The notes under the pieces are model-generated. The model had not been told where the DNA came from. It made no database searches and was given only the letters and a program-made list of their open reading frames with translations. DNA of 64,000 nucleotides from Chiua virens (lineage: Eukaryota > Basidiomycota > Agaricomycetes > Boletales > Boletaceae), in assembly GCA_019787685.1 (NCBI GenBank), contig JAHNUO010000007.1, forward strand, positions 372,001 to 436,000, in the 5' to 3' direction. Made by a program: the position numbers and the translations under genes. Shown piece by piece: positions 48,637-60,794 of the stretch (positions within the stretch are counted from its first letter, which is position 1; each line of letters begins with the position of its first letter).

Positions 48637-50456
48637 ATGACTTCCTCACCCACCCACACCCTCTCGCAATGCGCGACCGTGAATAACAGCGTGGAAGCCC
48701 TCAACGAGGACAAGACCCTCGTCACTTGTCCCAATACCTCCTCTCCCCCTTCTCGTGACTGCCCCAAGCAAGACCTCCCTCAAAATCAACAGCCTGCCGT
48801 CTCCGTCTCACGCGTCCGTTTCTTCATGATCATGCTCAGCTTGTGGATAGGTAACTTTACTGCCTACCTCAACGAAACGACCTCGACGACAGCCATGCAC
48901 GTCATCAGCGCCGACTTCAACGACCTCCCAAACCAGAACTGGCTCGCCACTGCCTACCTCTTGGGTTTCACCGTCACACAAACTCTCCTCGGAAAATTCA
49001 GTGATATTTTTGGTCGCGCTCAAGTGGTGCTTGGAACGATGTTTATTTTTGGTGCTGGGACATTATGGTGCGGCTTGGCCACGGTGGGTATCGTTCACAT
49101 CACGTAGTAACCCGCTTCAACTGTCTCGTTGACGAATCTCGTCTCAGTCCATGAATTCCCTGATTTGCGCCCGCCTTTTGCAGGGTATTGGGGCTGCTGG
49201 GAGACAATCTGTCGGTGTCATCATCGTCTTGGACCTCACAACGGCCGATACACGAGGGCTCTGGCTTGGTTTTTTCAATTGTGCCTCTGCTCTGGGTCTC
49301 GCAATAGGGCCAGTCCTGGGAGCTGTCATATCCGTCGACAGCGACTGGCGATGGTTGTTTTGGATAACACTCATACTCATCGGGGTGACGGTCGTTTTGG
49401 GCTCGCTCAGCCTTCGCTATCCTGTTCCACACTACCACCAGCGCGTCGGCCTTGTCGCACAATTGCGAGAAGTAGACTATGTTGGTTGTTTTCTCGCAAT
49501 CACGATATCTAGCACGATCTGCATTGCGATAGAGATGGGTAACAAAATGTTTCCTTGGAATGTAAGTAACTCGGATCCGAGGCTCGGGCGCTCATCGATC
49601 TGTTCATCAGTCTGCACCTATCATTTCCCTATTCGTCATCGGCGCCTGTCTTATGCCCGTGTTCGTCTACTACGAGCTCAAGGTGGCAGAGCATCCCATC
49701 GTCGACATCAACCTCTTCAAGATTCCCAATATTCCCATCGCATGTCTCATTAACTTTCTCACCGGTGCAGGATACTTTGGCTCCGTCTTCTTCCTGCCCC
49801 GTTACTTTATCGACGTCAAGGGTTCCAGTTTGATCATGTCCGGAGTTCAAATGTTCGGTCTCATTCTAACGCTTGGTGCTTCCTCGGTTCTCGGTGCCAA
49901 TATCTTGTCATGGACGGGTCAAGTACGGCTCATCGGCTTCATTGGCGGCCTCCTGTACGCATTAGGCAGTGGCCTGATGCTCGACGTGGGCCGTTACACC
50001 CCCGTCGCCAAAACCATCGGGTACTCGGTCTTCACGGGCGTCGCGTCCGGCCTCCTCTACCAACCCTCGCTCGTGGTGGGTCCCATGTCAGTCGCACCGC
50101 ATCAAATCGCCGGTATCAGTGGTTTCCTGTCCTTTCTCCGCACGCTCGGCGGTACGTTCGCGACCGCGCTCCTAACGGCGGTGTACGAAACCAGCTTCAC
50201 GGACTCGCTCGCGGGCCAACTTCCTGCATCGCTCGTCGACCAGGGTTTGGGGCTCGCGGACGACCACACCCTGTATCCGCAGTACGACAACCAGATCCTG
50301 GACGCGCTCGTCAAGGCATATCACGTTGGCACTATTCCGGCGATCTGCTTTGGGGTCGTGTACGCCGTCGCTGTGGTCATGCTTCGAAACGTGGACTTTG
50401 TGCCCGCTTGGAAGCGAAGACGGATAGAGGCTAGACAGGCGTCGGAAAAGGTTTGA
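48637..50456 (+). CDS. MFS multidrug transporter, DHA2-like (14-helix class)
   Basis: Three exons (48637-49083, 49148-49561, 49611-50456) give 568 residues. A soluble N terminus of about 60 residues precedes helix 1 (RFFMIMLSLWIGNFTAYLNE). The loop motif GKFSDIFGRAQVV is motif A of the major facilitator superfamily. ICARLLQGIGAAGRQSVGVI and LGFFNCASALGLAIGPVLGA fit the antiporter helices 4-5, with WRWLFWITLILIGV after them. A tail of more helices (VRLIGFIGGLLYALGSG, ISGFLSFLRTLGGTFATALL) suits the 14-helix drug:H+ antiporters. It likely exports toxic small molecules or toxins at the plasma membrane; the substrate is unknown and no biosynthetic cluster is beside it. Confidence 0.9.
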
Positions 50457-51383
50457 TGGACGAGTTTGATCGCATCCCCACTTTCTCTTTTTGCGTATAG
50501 TACCTACATGTGCGGAACTCGTTTCCTTACTGAACCACGGCCGTCGTGCTCGTTGTATGCGGTGTCACCAATCCTACCTGCGACCTTTGTTTCTTCCAGC
50601 ATGGCTAATACCACTTGGCATCCCTGTTGTTTCTCCCCGCCTCCACCCGGCGCGCTATTTCTTTTTTCCATGCACATTTGGACGACGCCCACATCTCATG
50701 TCACGTAGAATTAATTTATCAACCACGCTTGCATGTACACATACATCACTTGACACACTTCGTTTTCGTGTTGGCATGCCGAGTCTGGGCGAGTGGGTCG
50801 TACCCCCATTGGGACGGGGGCGCATGTCAGTCTTTGACAGCGTGAACCGCCGCCACCGTCGCGAGGACACAAGCGTCCATGTCACCGACCGGAAACGGAA
50901 CAAGTGGACGAACGCACGGCGGCCGTCTTGACGTGGTACGCGACGCCTGTCGAAGCATCGTCATCCCTCATGATCCGGATTGGCTTCCGAGATCGATCTG
51001 CCATGATGCATGATGGGCACCACATCCTCGGTCGGGCTCGACGCGGACGTGGCAGTTACAACACCAGAGACAATGAGAAGACCACACGACAGGATCCAAG
51101 CATCCCATCTGGGAAAAAGGGAGTCACTGACCGCATGCTTTGAAACGGTCGAGGCGGTGCGCATGAGAAAAAAAAAGACAAGGAACAGCGCACGGATCCA
51201 AACCTTGTGGACTCGGCCGAAAGGGACACACATGACATTCGTGGTATCGTACATGGTACAGTGACATCGGGGTTCACACCCCAGATTTGCAGGTACTTTG
51301 CTCAAACGTGCTACATCTGTTCGGTATATTCTTCGATGACCGAACGTGGCTTCGAATAGACCCCGAGGGAGGTGTATTGGATA
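50457..51383. other. 0.9 kb between convergent 3' ends
   Basis: Between the MFS stop and the hydantoinase stop. Overlapping short frames on both strands have no family features. Probably 3' UTRs and intergenic DNA. Confidence 0.4.
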
Positions 51384-54300
51384 TCAGAGAAGCTGGACGA
51401 CGTGTGAGCATGTGTGCATGAGTTTCGGAGACATATCGGACCTGAATGCACTGGGGCCTCCAATCTCGAGGCCCCTTTGGGTCTCCGTCCACTGAGGTGC
51501 GGCCGTTATCCCGAGGACCAACACCCTCAATCCATATTTATACTGTGGCGTGCCCAGCGCCGAGCCGCTCTGGGCGTCGAGCACCGCAATCAGATCCGGC
51601 ACGGTGGCGAGCGTCTACAAGCCAAGAGTCAACGAGGGAATATGTTGGCTTGGCGCTCTCACCTTTATTTGACCATCTGGGGATGTATGTTCTGCCTGCA
51701 AGTTCTCGTTCTTGAACGGTATCCTGAGTGTCCCGTAAAACTCGTTCGCCACGTTTTCGTCCGCGGATAGAGCCGAGATGACGACTTCGCCGATCGTGTG
51801 TCCTTTGTATAACCTGAGATACCGTGAGTCTGGTCATGTCCCTGGAGATAGGAAAAGACATGCCTCCTGCCAACGTCGACGATCTTGCCGCTGAACAACA
51901 CCCTTGCTGTCTTGCGCCCCCCGACGGCATCGACGATGACCTCGCCAATCTGGTCAATGTTGGACTGCTTCCGGGCGAGCGCAATCGCTCTTCCGATCCG
52001 CCAGCTCAATGACACCGTGTTGACGATCATCGACACCCCCAATTCCTTGGCTTGCATGGGCCGACTCGCAAGTCCGACGAATGTCCTGGTGATCTTTGAG
52101 AGAGAACGCGGCAGTAGCAGGGGAATCACGTACCCCATCTCGACGCAGGCCGCGCGCAGTAATGCGTCGACGTCGGTGTCTTTCTTCGCTTTGGTCATGA
52201 TCTTCGCAACGTGATCAGGGTCTATGGACACCCTAGGGAGGAATAACACCTACAATAACGTTACCGTCCCCACTCGATATGGCGACAGGCAGAAGCTTGA
52301 CCGCGCGACCAGATTCATCGTACACGTTGGCAGTCGTTTGGTGCCACTGCAGTGTTCGACCTCCATTTCAGCCACGTCTCGGACGTATTTGATCACCTAC
52401 GGTTGGATATGCGCGACCCTGAGGAATGACCCTGTCACCGAGGTGGACGGGAAAACGATCGCGGGTAACATACCATGAAATCGCCATCGACGATCGGGAT
52501 GTCGTAGTTCTTTGTGGCGCCTGTGATCATCTGGGTGGTATATCAATACGAGAAACACAAGAGGCTGGAGGTGGTTCACGTTGATCATCCCGTTTCCTCC
52601 CCCGATTTCCAGCCCACAGAGCGCGTCTGGTTTGATCTGCGGACCTGAGTAGACCGCTATCGGTATTATGCTACGATACTTACCCCCATAAACTCCCATA
52701 GGTTATCACACGCATCGTTGTACCTATGACACGGTCAAAGGGGATAACAAAGGGTGTGGGCAAGCGCACTCGTTCCCGAGCAATCTCTCTTCAGCCACTT
52801 CCGGGCTGCCCAGGGCGCCACCCGTCCCTACGAGCGCATCTTGGGCAAGAGCGCTCACGTCGATGACGCGAATGACCTGTCCCGCCCGCACCATTTCCCT
52901 GAGTTCCAGAAAGATGTGCAACGGCGAGCCACCTCCGCCGCAGCCCAGAACATAGCATCCGTCCGCTATCCACTCGAGGTCGATTTCAGATAAAATCCAC
53001 TGGTTATCTTGCACTTTCGGTTTGTAAGCAAGAATGGTATCTACCGAAAGTGTCTCTCCGGGTGCCGTGTCTGGTGCCGTCTGGGAGACCGCAATGGTAT
53101 TCTCACTCGATGGGTCGCAGTTGGCGTCGTCGTCGTCTATTTCGTCAGGAACTGCGTTTCCACTCCAGTCGCCCGCAGCCTTGACGTAAAAGCGACATCT
53201 TCCAGTGGTATATGCGACAGGTATCACTTCGCTTTCTACAATGGACACGCGATCTGGAGCAGCACCCGAAGCCACGGCGCGGGCGATAGCTTTGACTTCC
53301 ATGGCTTTCTTACTTCCTGCCACGGGCTTGGACGACACATCCTCGAACGAGTCGATGGTACCGGATATCTTGCCGTGGATGAGTCATGAACGGCGTCTCA
53401 GCTGAATCCGCCTCACCTGAGCGATAGCGGCGCCGACCGCGTTCGCAACATCGTAATGAGGGAATCTATGCACCCGACTAACTCCGACGAGTTCGTCTGG
53501 TGCCAAAATGGAACCACCGCCGACGAGATAGACGGGGATATCCGTCGCTGACGTCTTCATGGCGTCGAGGGTGTTCTGCAGCATGGCTTTGATTGCCTTT
53601 TGGGCGCCATCGATGATAGATTGGTCGAGATCGGCGACGCGGGACACATCTCCAATGGACGCGCGTCCAGCGGCAACGGCGATGTCGGTCGCAGTCAGGG
53701 TTTCACCGTTGAAGACACGGGCTTCGGAAGTGATTCTGTGACCGACTGAATCAGGACCGATTGTTACTCGTTTGGAGTGAGAATCCAGGCGGACGAGAGA
53801 ACCACCTCCGAGACCGAAGCTAGAACGGAAATGTGGTGGGAATATTGTGGAGAAAGGGCGTGAAAATACCTGGTGACATGAGGCATGGAGAAGTTCAACA
53901 AAACCCCGCAAAGTTCATGGAGGGCAGCGGCTTGCCGAGGGAAGCCGGTAGGACTTGAGATCAGGGGTTAGAATCAGGGATGATCGATGTGGACAGAATA
54001 AGCACGAACAGAAGCATACCGATGTCCGTCTGTGAAAAGCATCCGTTAAAGAGTCCGAGAGATGGGGAAAAGGACGCACTGTGGTGCCTCCTATATCGAC
54101 GACCAAGGCGGATTCTTTGGAGATGTCGGACTGAAGGGAAGCGAGGAAGGCGGCACCCCTCATAGAATTTGTTGGGCCGGAAGAGCTAACGATGGATTCG
54201 ATCAGAGAATCGACACGGTGTGGATGGACTCACAAGGTCCGAATGGGTAATTTGGCGGCCTGAGCGCAGTTGAGTAAGGTGCCATCGTTGCTCGTGATGA

Positions 54301-55168
54301 AAACGGGGCACGTCAGGTGTAAATCACGTGCTGCTCTCTGGAAGCCGGTGACGGTCTTCTTTGCATATCTAAGAAGGGAGGCGTTGAGAATGGTGGCATT
54401 CTCGCGCTCGAGGAGGCCGATGTGAGCCACGTCCTTGGAACACACGATGTTGAGGTGTGGTAGTCTTGCTTGCACGATGGAAGCGACGTGTTCTTCCTGT
54501 TTAAGGGTATCATCGATGGGGGCAAACACCGAGATGATCGCGACTGCACGGATGTCCTTTTGTGGCGGGGTCAATTACGGCACGTTGAAACACGGAAGGA
54601 CGTGCCTCTTTGTCGATCGTGTCGCAGGCGGATGCAATCTCGGAGGGGTCGACAGTGGCGATTTCGCTGCCATCGATCTGAAGACCGCCCGACACGAGGA
54701 AACAGGGGCCTTTTAATACTACGGCGGGTTAATATCTGTGATCGTGAGAATCGGGGGACGCACTGGATATCAAGTCGGGTGGAAAACCGACGAATGGGGG
54801 GGTGCCGTGGGTGAACGGACCGCAGAGACGAATGACGGCGACACGATCGAGACGGGCGCGGTTCCGCTCGACAAGCGCATTGACAAAGTGCTAGATGAGT
54901 GAGCGGTGTGTGATCGCGTCTGTGGGGAGACGTACTGTCGTTCCGATGGCGATCGCCTGTACTGTATCATTGGGTGGGAGGACGTTTCTGATCGCACGGT
55001 GTATGCCGTGGGTGACATCCGGGGTAGTGGGTTGTTTAGACGTTGCGAGGATGAGACCGTCTGATAGGAGAACGGCGTCGCTGCGGTACGATGAGAATAT
55101 AAATAAATAAATAAAATAAAATCGACCTACGTGTTTGTGCCGCCGACGTCGACGCCGATACGGAGCAT
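51384..55168 (-). CDS. Hydantoinase/oxoprolinase A fused to DUF917 (S-Me-THD) domain
   Basis: An ATP-dependent ring-opening enzyme family fused to a DUF917 module, a layout known from fungi. N-terminal hydantoinase part: MLRIGVDVGGTNT, then AVLLSDGLILATSKQPTTPD and AIAIGTT. The middle has VAIISVFAPIDDTLKQEEHV and FITSNDGTLLNCAQAAKLPI. The second phosphate-binding segment is ALVVDIGGTT followed across an intron by TDIGMLL, then LCGVLLNFSMPHV. The hydantoinase C-terminal part has RITSEARVFNGETLTATDIA and VYLVGGGSILAPDELVG. DUF917 starts at WIADGCYVLGCGGGGSPLHI (about 52.95 kb) and ends with VPDLIAVLDAQSGSALGTPQ and TETQRGLEIGGPSAF. Roughly ten introns; AT-rich TTTA repeats lie in the first. It probably acts in degradation of hydantoin, thiohydantoin or oxoproline; the substrate is not determinable. 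Confidence 0.87.
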
Positions 55169-55266
55169 CGTTGGAAGCGAACAAGCTGTGAATTAATTAC
55201 CTAATTTAGAGAGAGTCGTTTTGTTCGAGTTCAGTTTGCGCGTCTCTTTGCAACACCGTGTGCACG
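55169..55266. promoter_or_regulatory. 98 bp shared divergent promoter
   Basis: The whole interval between the start codon of the hydantoinase gene (minus) and that of the Num1-like gene (plus). It includes AATTAATTACCTAATTTAG, the only AT-rich block, which could serve either direction. Both transcription starts must lie here or inside the opposite gene's 5' end. Confidence 0.6.
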
Positions 55267-58200
55267 ATGGCGAGTGCATCCGACGGTCTGCCAGATCTCG
55301 TATCCCCCTCAGAGCGTAAATTACACCTACAGCTCCTCCTCGACAGCAAGGAAAAACAGCTCCAGCAGGCTGGCGCTCTCGGTCAGCGCGTCCTCGCCCA
55401 GCAGATCGAACTCGAAGAAAAGATCCGCCATCTCCACGACTGTGACGCAGAGCGTGGCGACGACGACGATCTCGACGCAGACGCAAGGGAACGCTACCGC
55501 GAACTCGCAGACACAATCAAAGCCTGGGACCTCGAAAATGCCCAACTCTCCAGCGCGTTTGGTCCAAAGGTCAGTCCCGAGTCAATGTCGGCCTCGTGGC
55601 TTCCGCACAACAACCGCACCTCAATCTCTCTCTCTCTCTAGCATTCCTCAGACAACACTCTTTCGCCCCTAGCGCTTGCCAAAGATCTTCCCCGCGACGA
55701 ACCAGAACGGTCCAAAGCCGCCTCTTCCTCTGCCGCACAGTCTCGTCGAGCCAAGAATGCAGCCCACAGAGCCGACGACGTCGGTGCGTCCCTCCCCATA
55801 TGATCACTCTCGTTCTCTCATTCCCGTCCTAGAATTTGCATTTGAAATCGGTAGCGGTTTGCTGACAGAGGTGAGGCGACTACAAAGTCTCCTCGGCGAA
55901 CGCGACAAGGCGATACACGACATGAAAGAGGAAAAAGATGATCTCGAAAAGACCATCGAGTCCCTTCGCACAGCCCTCCGTGCCCAGGAGCAGAGCTCAG
56001 GTATACATTTCCCCCGTCGACATGGCGTCTAGCTGACATCCCTCTCAGACAAATACAAGGAAGAGAACTGGAACCTCGAAGTCACCCTGCAAGAACTCCG
56101 CACACAGCTCTCCGATTCCCAAGGCTCTGCACAGAGACTCGAGTCCGAGCACAAACGGCTGACCAAGTTGCTCAATATGGCACGTGAATCCGCTGACCAA
56201 CACAAGAACGAAGTGGAGCGTACAAAGACCACCTTCGACGAATTCAAAGCCAAACATGACACCGAGTTTGCCCAGGCACGGAAACATGCCGCGGGCTTGC
56301 AGCGCGACAAGTCCGATTTGCAGTCCTCACTCGATGCTCTCAAAGCAGAGGTCGCCAAAGCTAACCGCAGACTGGGTCCCAAGTTCGGCTCTCCTCTCAC
56401 TCCCGGTACAGCAGACGGCAAAGACTTTTTGACCCCTGCTACCCTCGACGGGGACGATGTGTTCACTGTCGGTGGCATGTCCACGAACAGGAAACGACAG
56501 GACACGTCCGTTGTATTCCAACCAGATTCATTCGAGGACATGGCCGACGCTTCTCCCGACCCGTCACCTTCACGTTCTTTCCATGCATCTAATCACCCCA
56601 ACAAGGAAATAGAAGCCCTCCAACAGAGACTCTTCCACGCCGAGAGACAAATCAAGACTCTCAAGGGCTCCCTCCATCGCGAGAAAGAGATGCGTTTAGA
56701 ATACAGGCGTAAACTGGAAGCCTCGCCTGGGTACGTTCACGACGAGAACGAACCACCGGAGACTGAGTTATTCGAGGACCTTGATGCGCTAGCACCTGCT
56801 GCACACGCCAAGCCGAGACACAAGCCCAGATCCCGTTATGCTGGAGGACGTGGTCGGAGAGGCCGTGGTGGCATCTCGCTTGCTGAACGCTTCGAGAAGG
56901 CGACCCGACAGCGTTCACCAAATGGTGTTGATCGACTCGGTATGAATTCGACACCTCCGCATGTCTCATCAATCCCAGGTGCTTTCCACGACCAAGAAGG
57001 TGACTTTGACTTTGACGAGTCTGATGATGATCACCACGACGAGGAGGACTTGCAGCAGCGTGGTCTTGAAGTCTCGCCACTCGCTGCCGTTTCCAATCGT
57101 ACAAGTGTTGATGGAATGGACCCAGCTTTCGCAAACGTGCTCCGCAAGTCGGCTTCTTACAGTTCATTGCAGTCACGCACCAGTCCCCTACGTCAATCCG
57201 TTCTCTCGCGCAGTCGTGGCGGTGCTCGTCGTGCGCGTGGTGGTGCTGCCTTCCAGGAAGCACGACCACCTTCACTTGTTGGCCAACCCGAAGCATTGTC
57301 CACTGCACTTTCCGCAGAGCTGGGCATAGGAATGATCAGCTTGGTTGAGGACGACGTCCTCGACGGGGAACGCGAGACCAGGGAGGTTGAATGCCAAACC
57401 GACACAAGTGGGCTGACGTTGATAGTCCCTACCCTTCCGCCCGTCACAACCGAAATTGGTGTGCAGGCCGACGCAGAGGCCGTTTCTTCCCTCGTTACTT
57501 CAGAGCCGTCTTCGCAGACCGAGGTCGGGCACACCGACATGGCCATTCAACATCTGCCCACTGTAGCTGATGCCGAAACAAGGATCCAAACCATTCCTCT
57601 CCCCAGATATCCTTATCACCCTGTCTTTTCCCCAACGTCGCGTCGCACGACGCTCATGCAATCCGATTTCAGCAATTCCTCCAGCGATGGCAGCGCGAAT
57701 GTTACCGTGCGGAACGGTCGCACTGCCTGGCTCTCTCTCTACACCTTCCGAGCTCGCTTACGAATCCGAATCCGACATTGATGACGGTGCTACTGAGACG
57801 GGTGCAGAAACAGAGACAGACGCGGATGATTACCTCGACGCTCGGATGAGCATCGGGATGACGACACCTTCCGAGTCGCGGGAGGACTTCCACTCGATGC
57901 TGACCATCTCGGACAATGACTATTCCGAGAGCGATGAGGAGAGCGTCAAGGCGTCCGTCTCGAGTCGGGCCGGTTGGTCTTCGGAGGCATCCCTTACGGA
58001 GCGGCGGCCGTTGCATCAACTTGAATTATCGAAGCCACCTGTCGAGTATGACGAAAAGGGCATTGATGCCGCATTCGAAGACGTGAAGATCGTTGAAGTC
58101 ATCAAGGAGGTCGAGGTGATCAAAGAGGTGATCAAAGAGGTCGTTAAGGAAGTTGAAGTTGTCAGAGAGGTCGAGGTCATCAAGGAGGTTGAGAAGCTCA

Positions 58201-60384
58201 TTGAAGTCTTGAAGGAAGTCGAGAAACCGGTCGAAGTGGTCAAGGAGGTCGACAGGCCAGTCGAGGTCATCAAGTACGTCGAGACACCAGTTGAAGTCAT
58301 CAAGTACATCGATAAGCCAGTGGAGCAACCAAAGCCGGAGGTCAAGGAGATGTCTATACAGACAGATGCCCTGGTACCTACTACCCCCACTTCTCCTTCA
58401 GCCCCGCTCCCTCTCTCTACCCCTTCTTCGGGGAAGCTGGATGCCTCGAGTTCTTCCATCACACCACTTGCTCATGGTGCTGCCTCAGGTGCTCCCATGG
58501 GTCTCTACAGAGTCGGGTCCAGTGGGCATCCGTTCCAATTCGTGGCACCCTCGCCTCAGACATCACCCTCTGCCCCAGTCCTCACCTGTCACCAACATTA
58601 GAGACTCTGTAGCAGCAACGTTCAACGTGATCCAATCTCGTCTTTTTCACTCGGAGCAACGGAAGTCTGTCGAATCCGCTGCGTCTGTTGTCGCCGCCGC
58701 CGATGACCTTGCGAAACGATCTCGTACGCCGTCGAATGTACCTTCGGTGGTCGACAAGACACGTCCCCCCACGATGGCCTTGCCTCCCCCTCCGCGTCAA
58801 CCTCCCCCGCCCAACACCATGCCTCCACCTACGCACATACCCGAGAGGAAGTTCCCAACTACCTCATCTGCTACGGGTGACATTCCACCGCCAAGACCGT
58901 CGTCACCCCCTCCTCCCGAGCTCATCCAACGCGCGACTACACCCACGTTTGGTACCAGGCTCTCCGTGCACAACAAAGGATCGTATGGTCCAAGACAACA
59001 TGGGTCGAGTATGCCCCCTTCATCGGTCATTCGCCAGCCGCCGTCCACAAGCAGTTTCAGATCTGCTTCCAATGCCGCTGCCCATGCGCAGGAACGCAGA
59101 GAACTGTCGAGTACGTCTCTCACCTCGGCGCTCTCTCCGCGGTCATCGATGTCATCGGATCACAACCCATTCGTGAACCGCGGACACACCCAAGGCGTAT
59201 CCGTCATGTCGTCTGCCCAAGGTCTTGACCAGGCTGGTGATGTAACGGATCCTACTATCATCCACGCCATTACTCAAACGATGATCGGAGAATTCTTGTA
59301 CAAGTATACAAGACGCACAATTGGGAAAGGACACGGGGAGAAGCGGCACAAACGATTCTTTTGGGTACATCCATACACCAAGACGCTGTACTGGAGCTCC
59401 GCTGATCCCGGATCATCGAACGTCTCCGAATCGAGTGCCAAGAGTGGTAAGTTCGCGTGAGGTCTTTTTCGGGCGATTGATTGATGTGCTCATTTTCACA
59501 GCTTACATCGAAGGTGTCCGTTCGGTTTTGGATCCCAACCCCATGCCACCTGGGCTGTATCAATATAGTGTTGTGATCTCGACGGCACAACGGGAGATGA
59601 AGATCACTGCACCTACGAAGGAACGCCACGATATTTGGCTCAATGTAGGCGACATGTTGTGGTATGGCGTACGACAGATTTCTGATGTGCGCTTCTTTAG
59701 GCCCTCAAGTACCTTTTGGCCCGTCCCAATCCAAACGTAGCATCCCCGAATGGTGTCCCTCCTATGACCCCACTGTCCCACAGCGCCGACTTTACGGATG
59801 ACGGTCACCTAGTCGATACGAGTCCTCAAAGCCAGCGAAGTGGCCGGAGCAGTCGCAACGGGGCGGTCAACACCACGCCTCGTGGAACGCGGAGTCGTTC
59901 CCAGTTGTCCGTTCGGGGGGGCTCCCTCGGCAAACGCACTGGAACGCCTGCCGCAGAATACCTTCGATGGGCCGCGCCAGAGAGCCCATACAGCCCCACC
60001 CGGTCGTTTGAGCAAGTGCTGTCAGGGAAGACGCGGGAGGTCGAAGAACTCGAGTTTGAGCTGCATGGCGAAGCGCAATCAGACGATGGCTTCGAGGGGC
60101 TGGAGAACGTCCGCGCGTGCTGTGATGGACGACACACGGTTGGACATCACCATCACCCACATCCTCATCAGGAGCATCTGGAGGTGAATCCGCCTGCACG
60201 GCCTGTATCGCCAGCGTGGTCGCTCCGATCACGCACGGCTAGTTCCCAGTCGCACGATGCTGTTGGGCTGTTCTCATGGGGTCGGGGAGACGACGGCAAA
60301 CTTCGGTTCGGTTCGAGACGATCTGCGAAGACGGTCAACACGGTCAACTCTGTCAGCACGGTCAATACCACTGGAGATCGATAA
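55267..60384 (+). CDS. NUM1: Num1/Mcp5-like cortical anchor with C-terminal PH domain
   Basis: Num1/ApsA/Mcp5 proteins anchor dynein and mitochondria at the cell cortex through a lipid-binding PH domain. The N-terminal coiled coil spans three short exons (LHLQLLLDSKEKQLQQAGAL, LTEVRRLQSLLGERDKAIHD, KYKEENWNLEVTLQELRTQL) and continues through QRLFHAERQIKTLKGSLHRE. A disordered Ser/Pro-rich middle follows. It contains an unusual run of about 80 residues built on E-V-x-K/V-I-K-E-V units (58090-58340). The PH domain starts GEFLYKYTRRTIGKGHGEKR, continues KRFFWVHPYTKTLYWS and, after an intron, ITAPTKERHDIWLNALKYLL. The tail is Ser/Arg-rich. The frame moves +1 near 57.6-57.7 kb and again near 58.56 kb with no good intron in either place; both sides are clearly coding. 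Confidence 0.83.
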
Positions 60385-60794
60385 TGGAAGCATACCTCGC
60401 CACATTCACACGGTTTCATTGCACATTCTCTTTCATACGATTTTCCACTTGCTCTTTGTTTCATTTTACAGCTCACGTTTTGAGTCATCCTACGCTCCCT
60501 TGGTAATTTGCGCTATTGATTTGGACAAACGCTATCGTCGTTATACCACTTTTTCCCTTGACTTTTTTCTCGCATGTGTCGTATGCATCTTTTTGTTTTT
60601 TTCTTTCTTTGCGGTTTCGGCTACCTTAGAATCCCATCCACTCGTTTTAGTTATGCAATCCCGGAGAACGGTCCGCCTATCGTCTAACACTTTCGTTCAT
60701 CATGTACATTGATTTTTCTATGAATGCTGTCCATTTCATCCATCTGCAGCGTACACGTGCGTGGTGTGACGAGTGAGGAAATACAAGAACACGT
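60385..60794. other. Intergenic between convergent 3' ends
   Basis: 410 bp, T-rich on the plus strand at 60530-60620 (TTTTTGTTTTTTTCTTTC), consistent with the 3' UTR and polyadenylation region of the Num1-like gene. No coding feature. Confidence 0.45.

Noticed and set aside
50491..51305. Open frames between the MFS and hydantoinase genes
   Set aside because: Overlapping on both strands, with no recognisable domains, in a convergent 3' region.
48637..55168. A secondary-metabolite cluster around the MFS transporter and hydantoinase
   Set aside because: No core biosynthetic enzyme, P450 or cluster regulator is present nearby.
56661..57308. 215-codon minus-strand frame
   Set aside because: Antisense to the continuous Num1-like coding exon; His/Arg-rich composition typical of a shadow frame.
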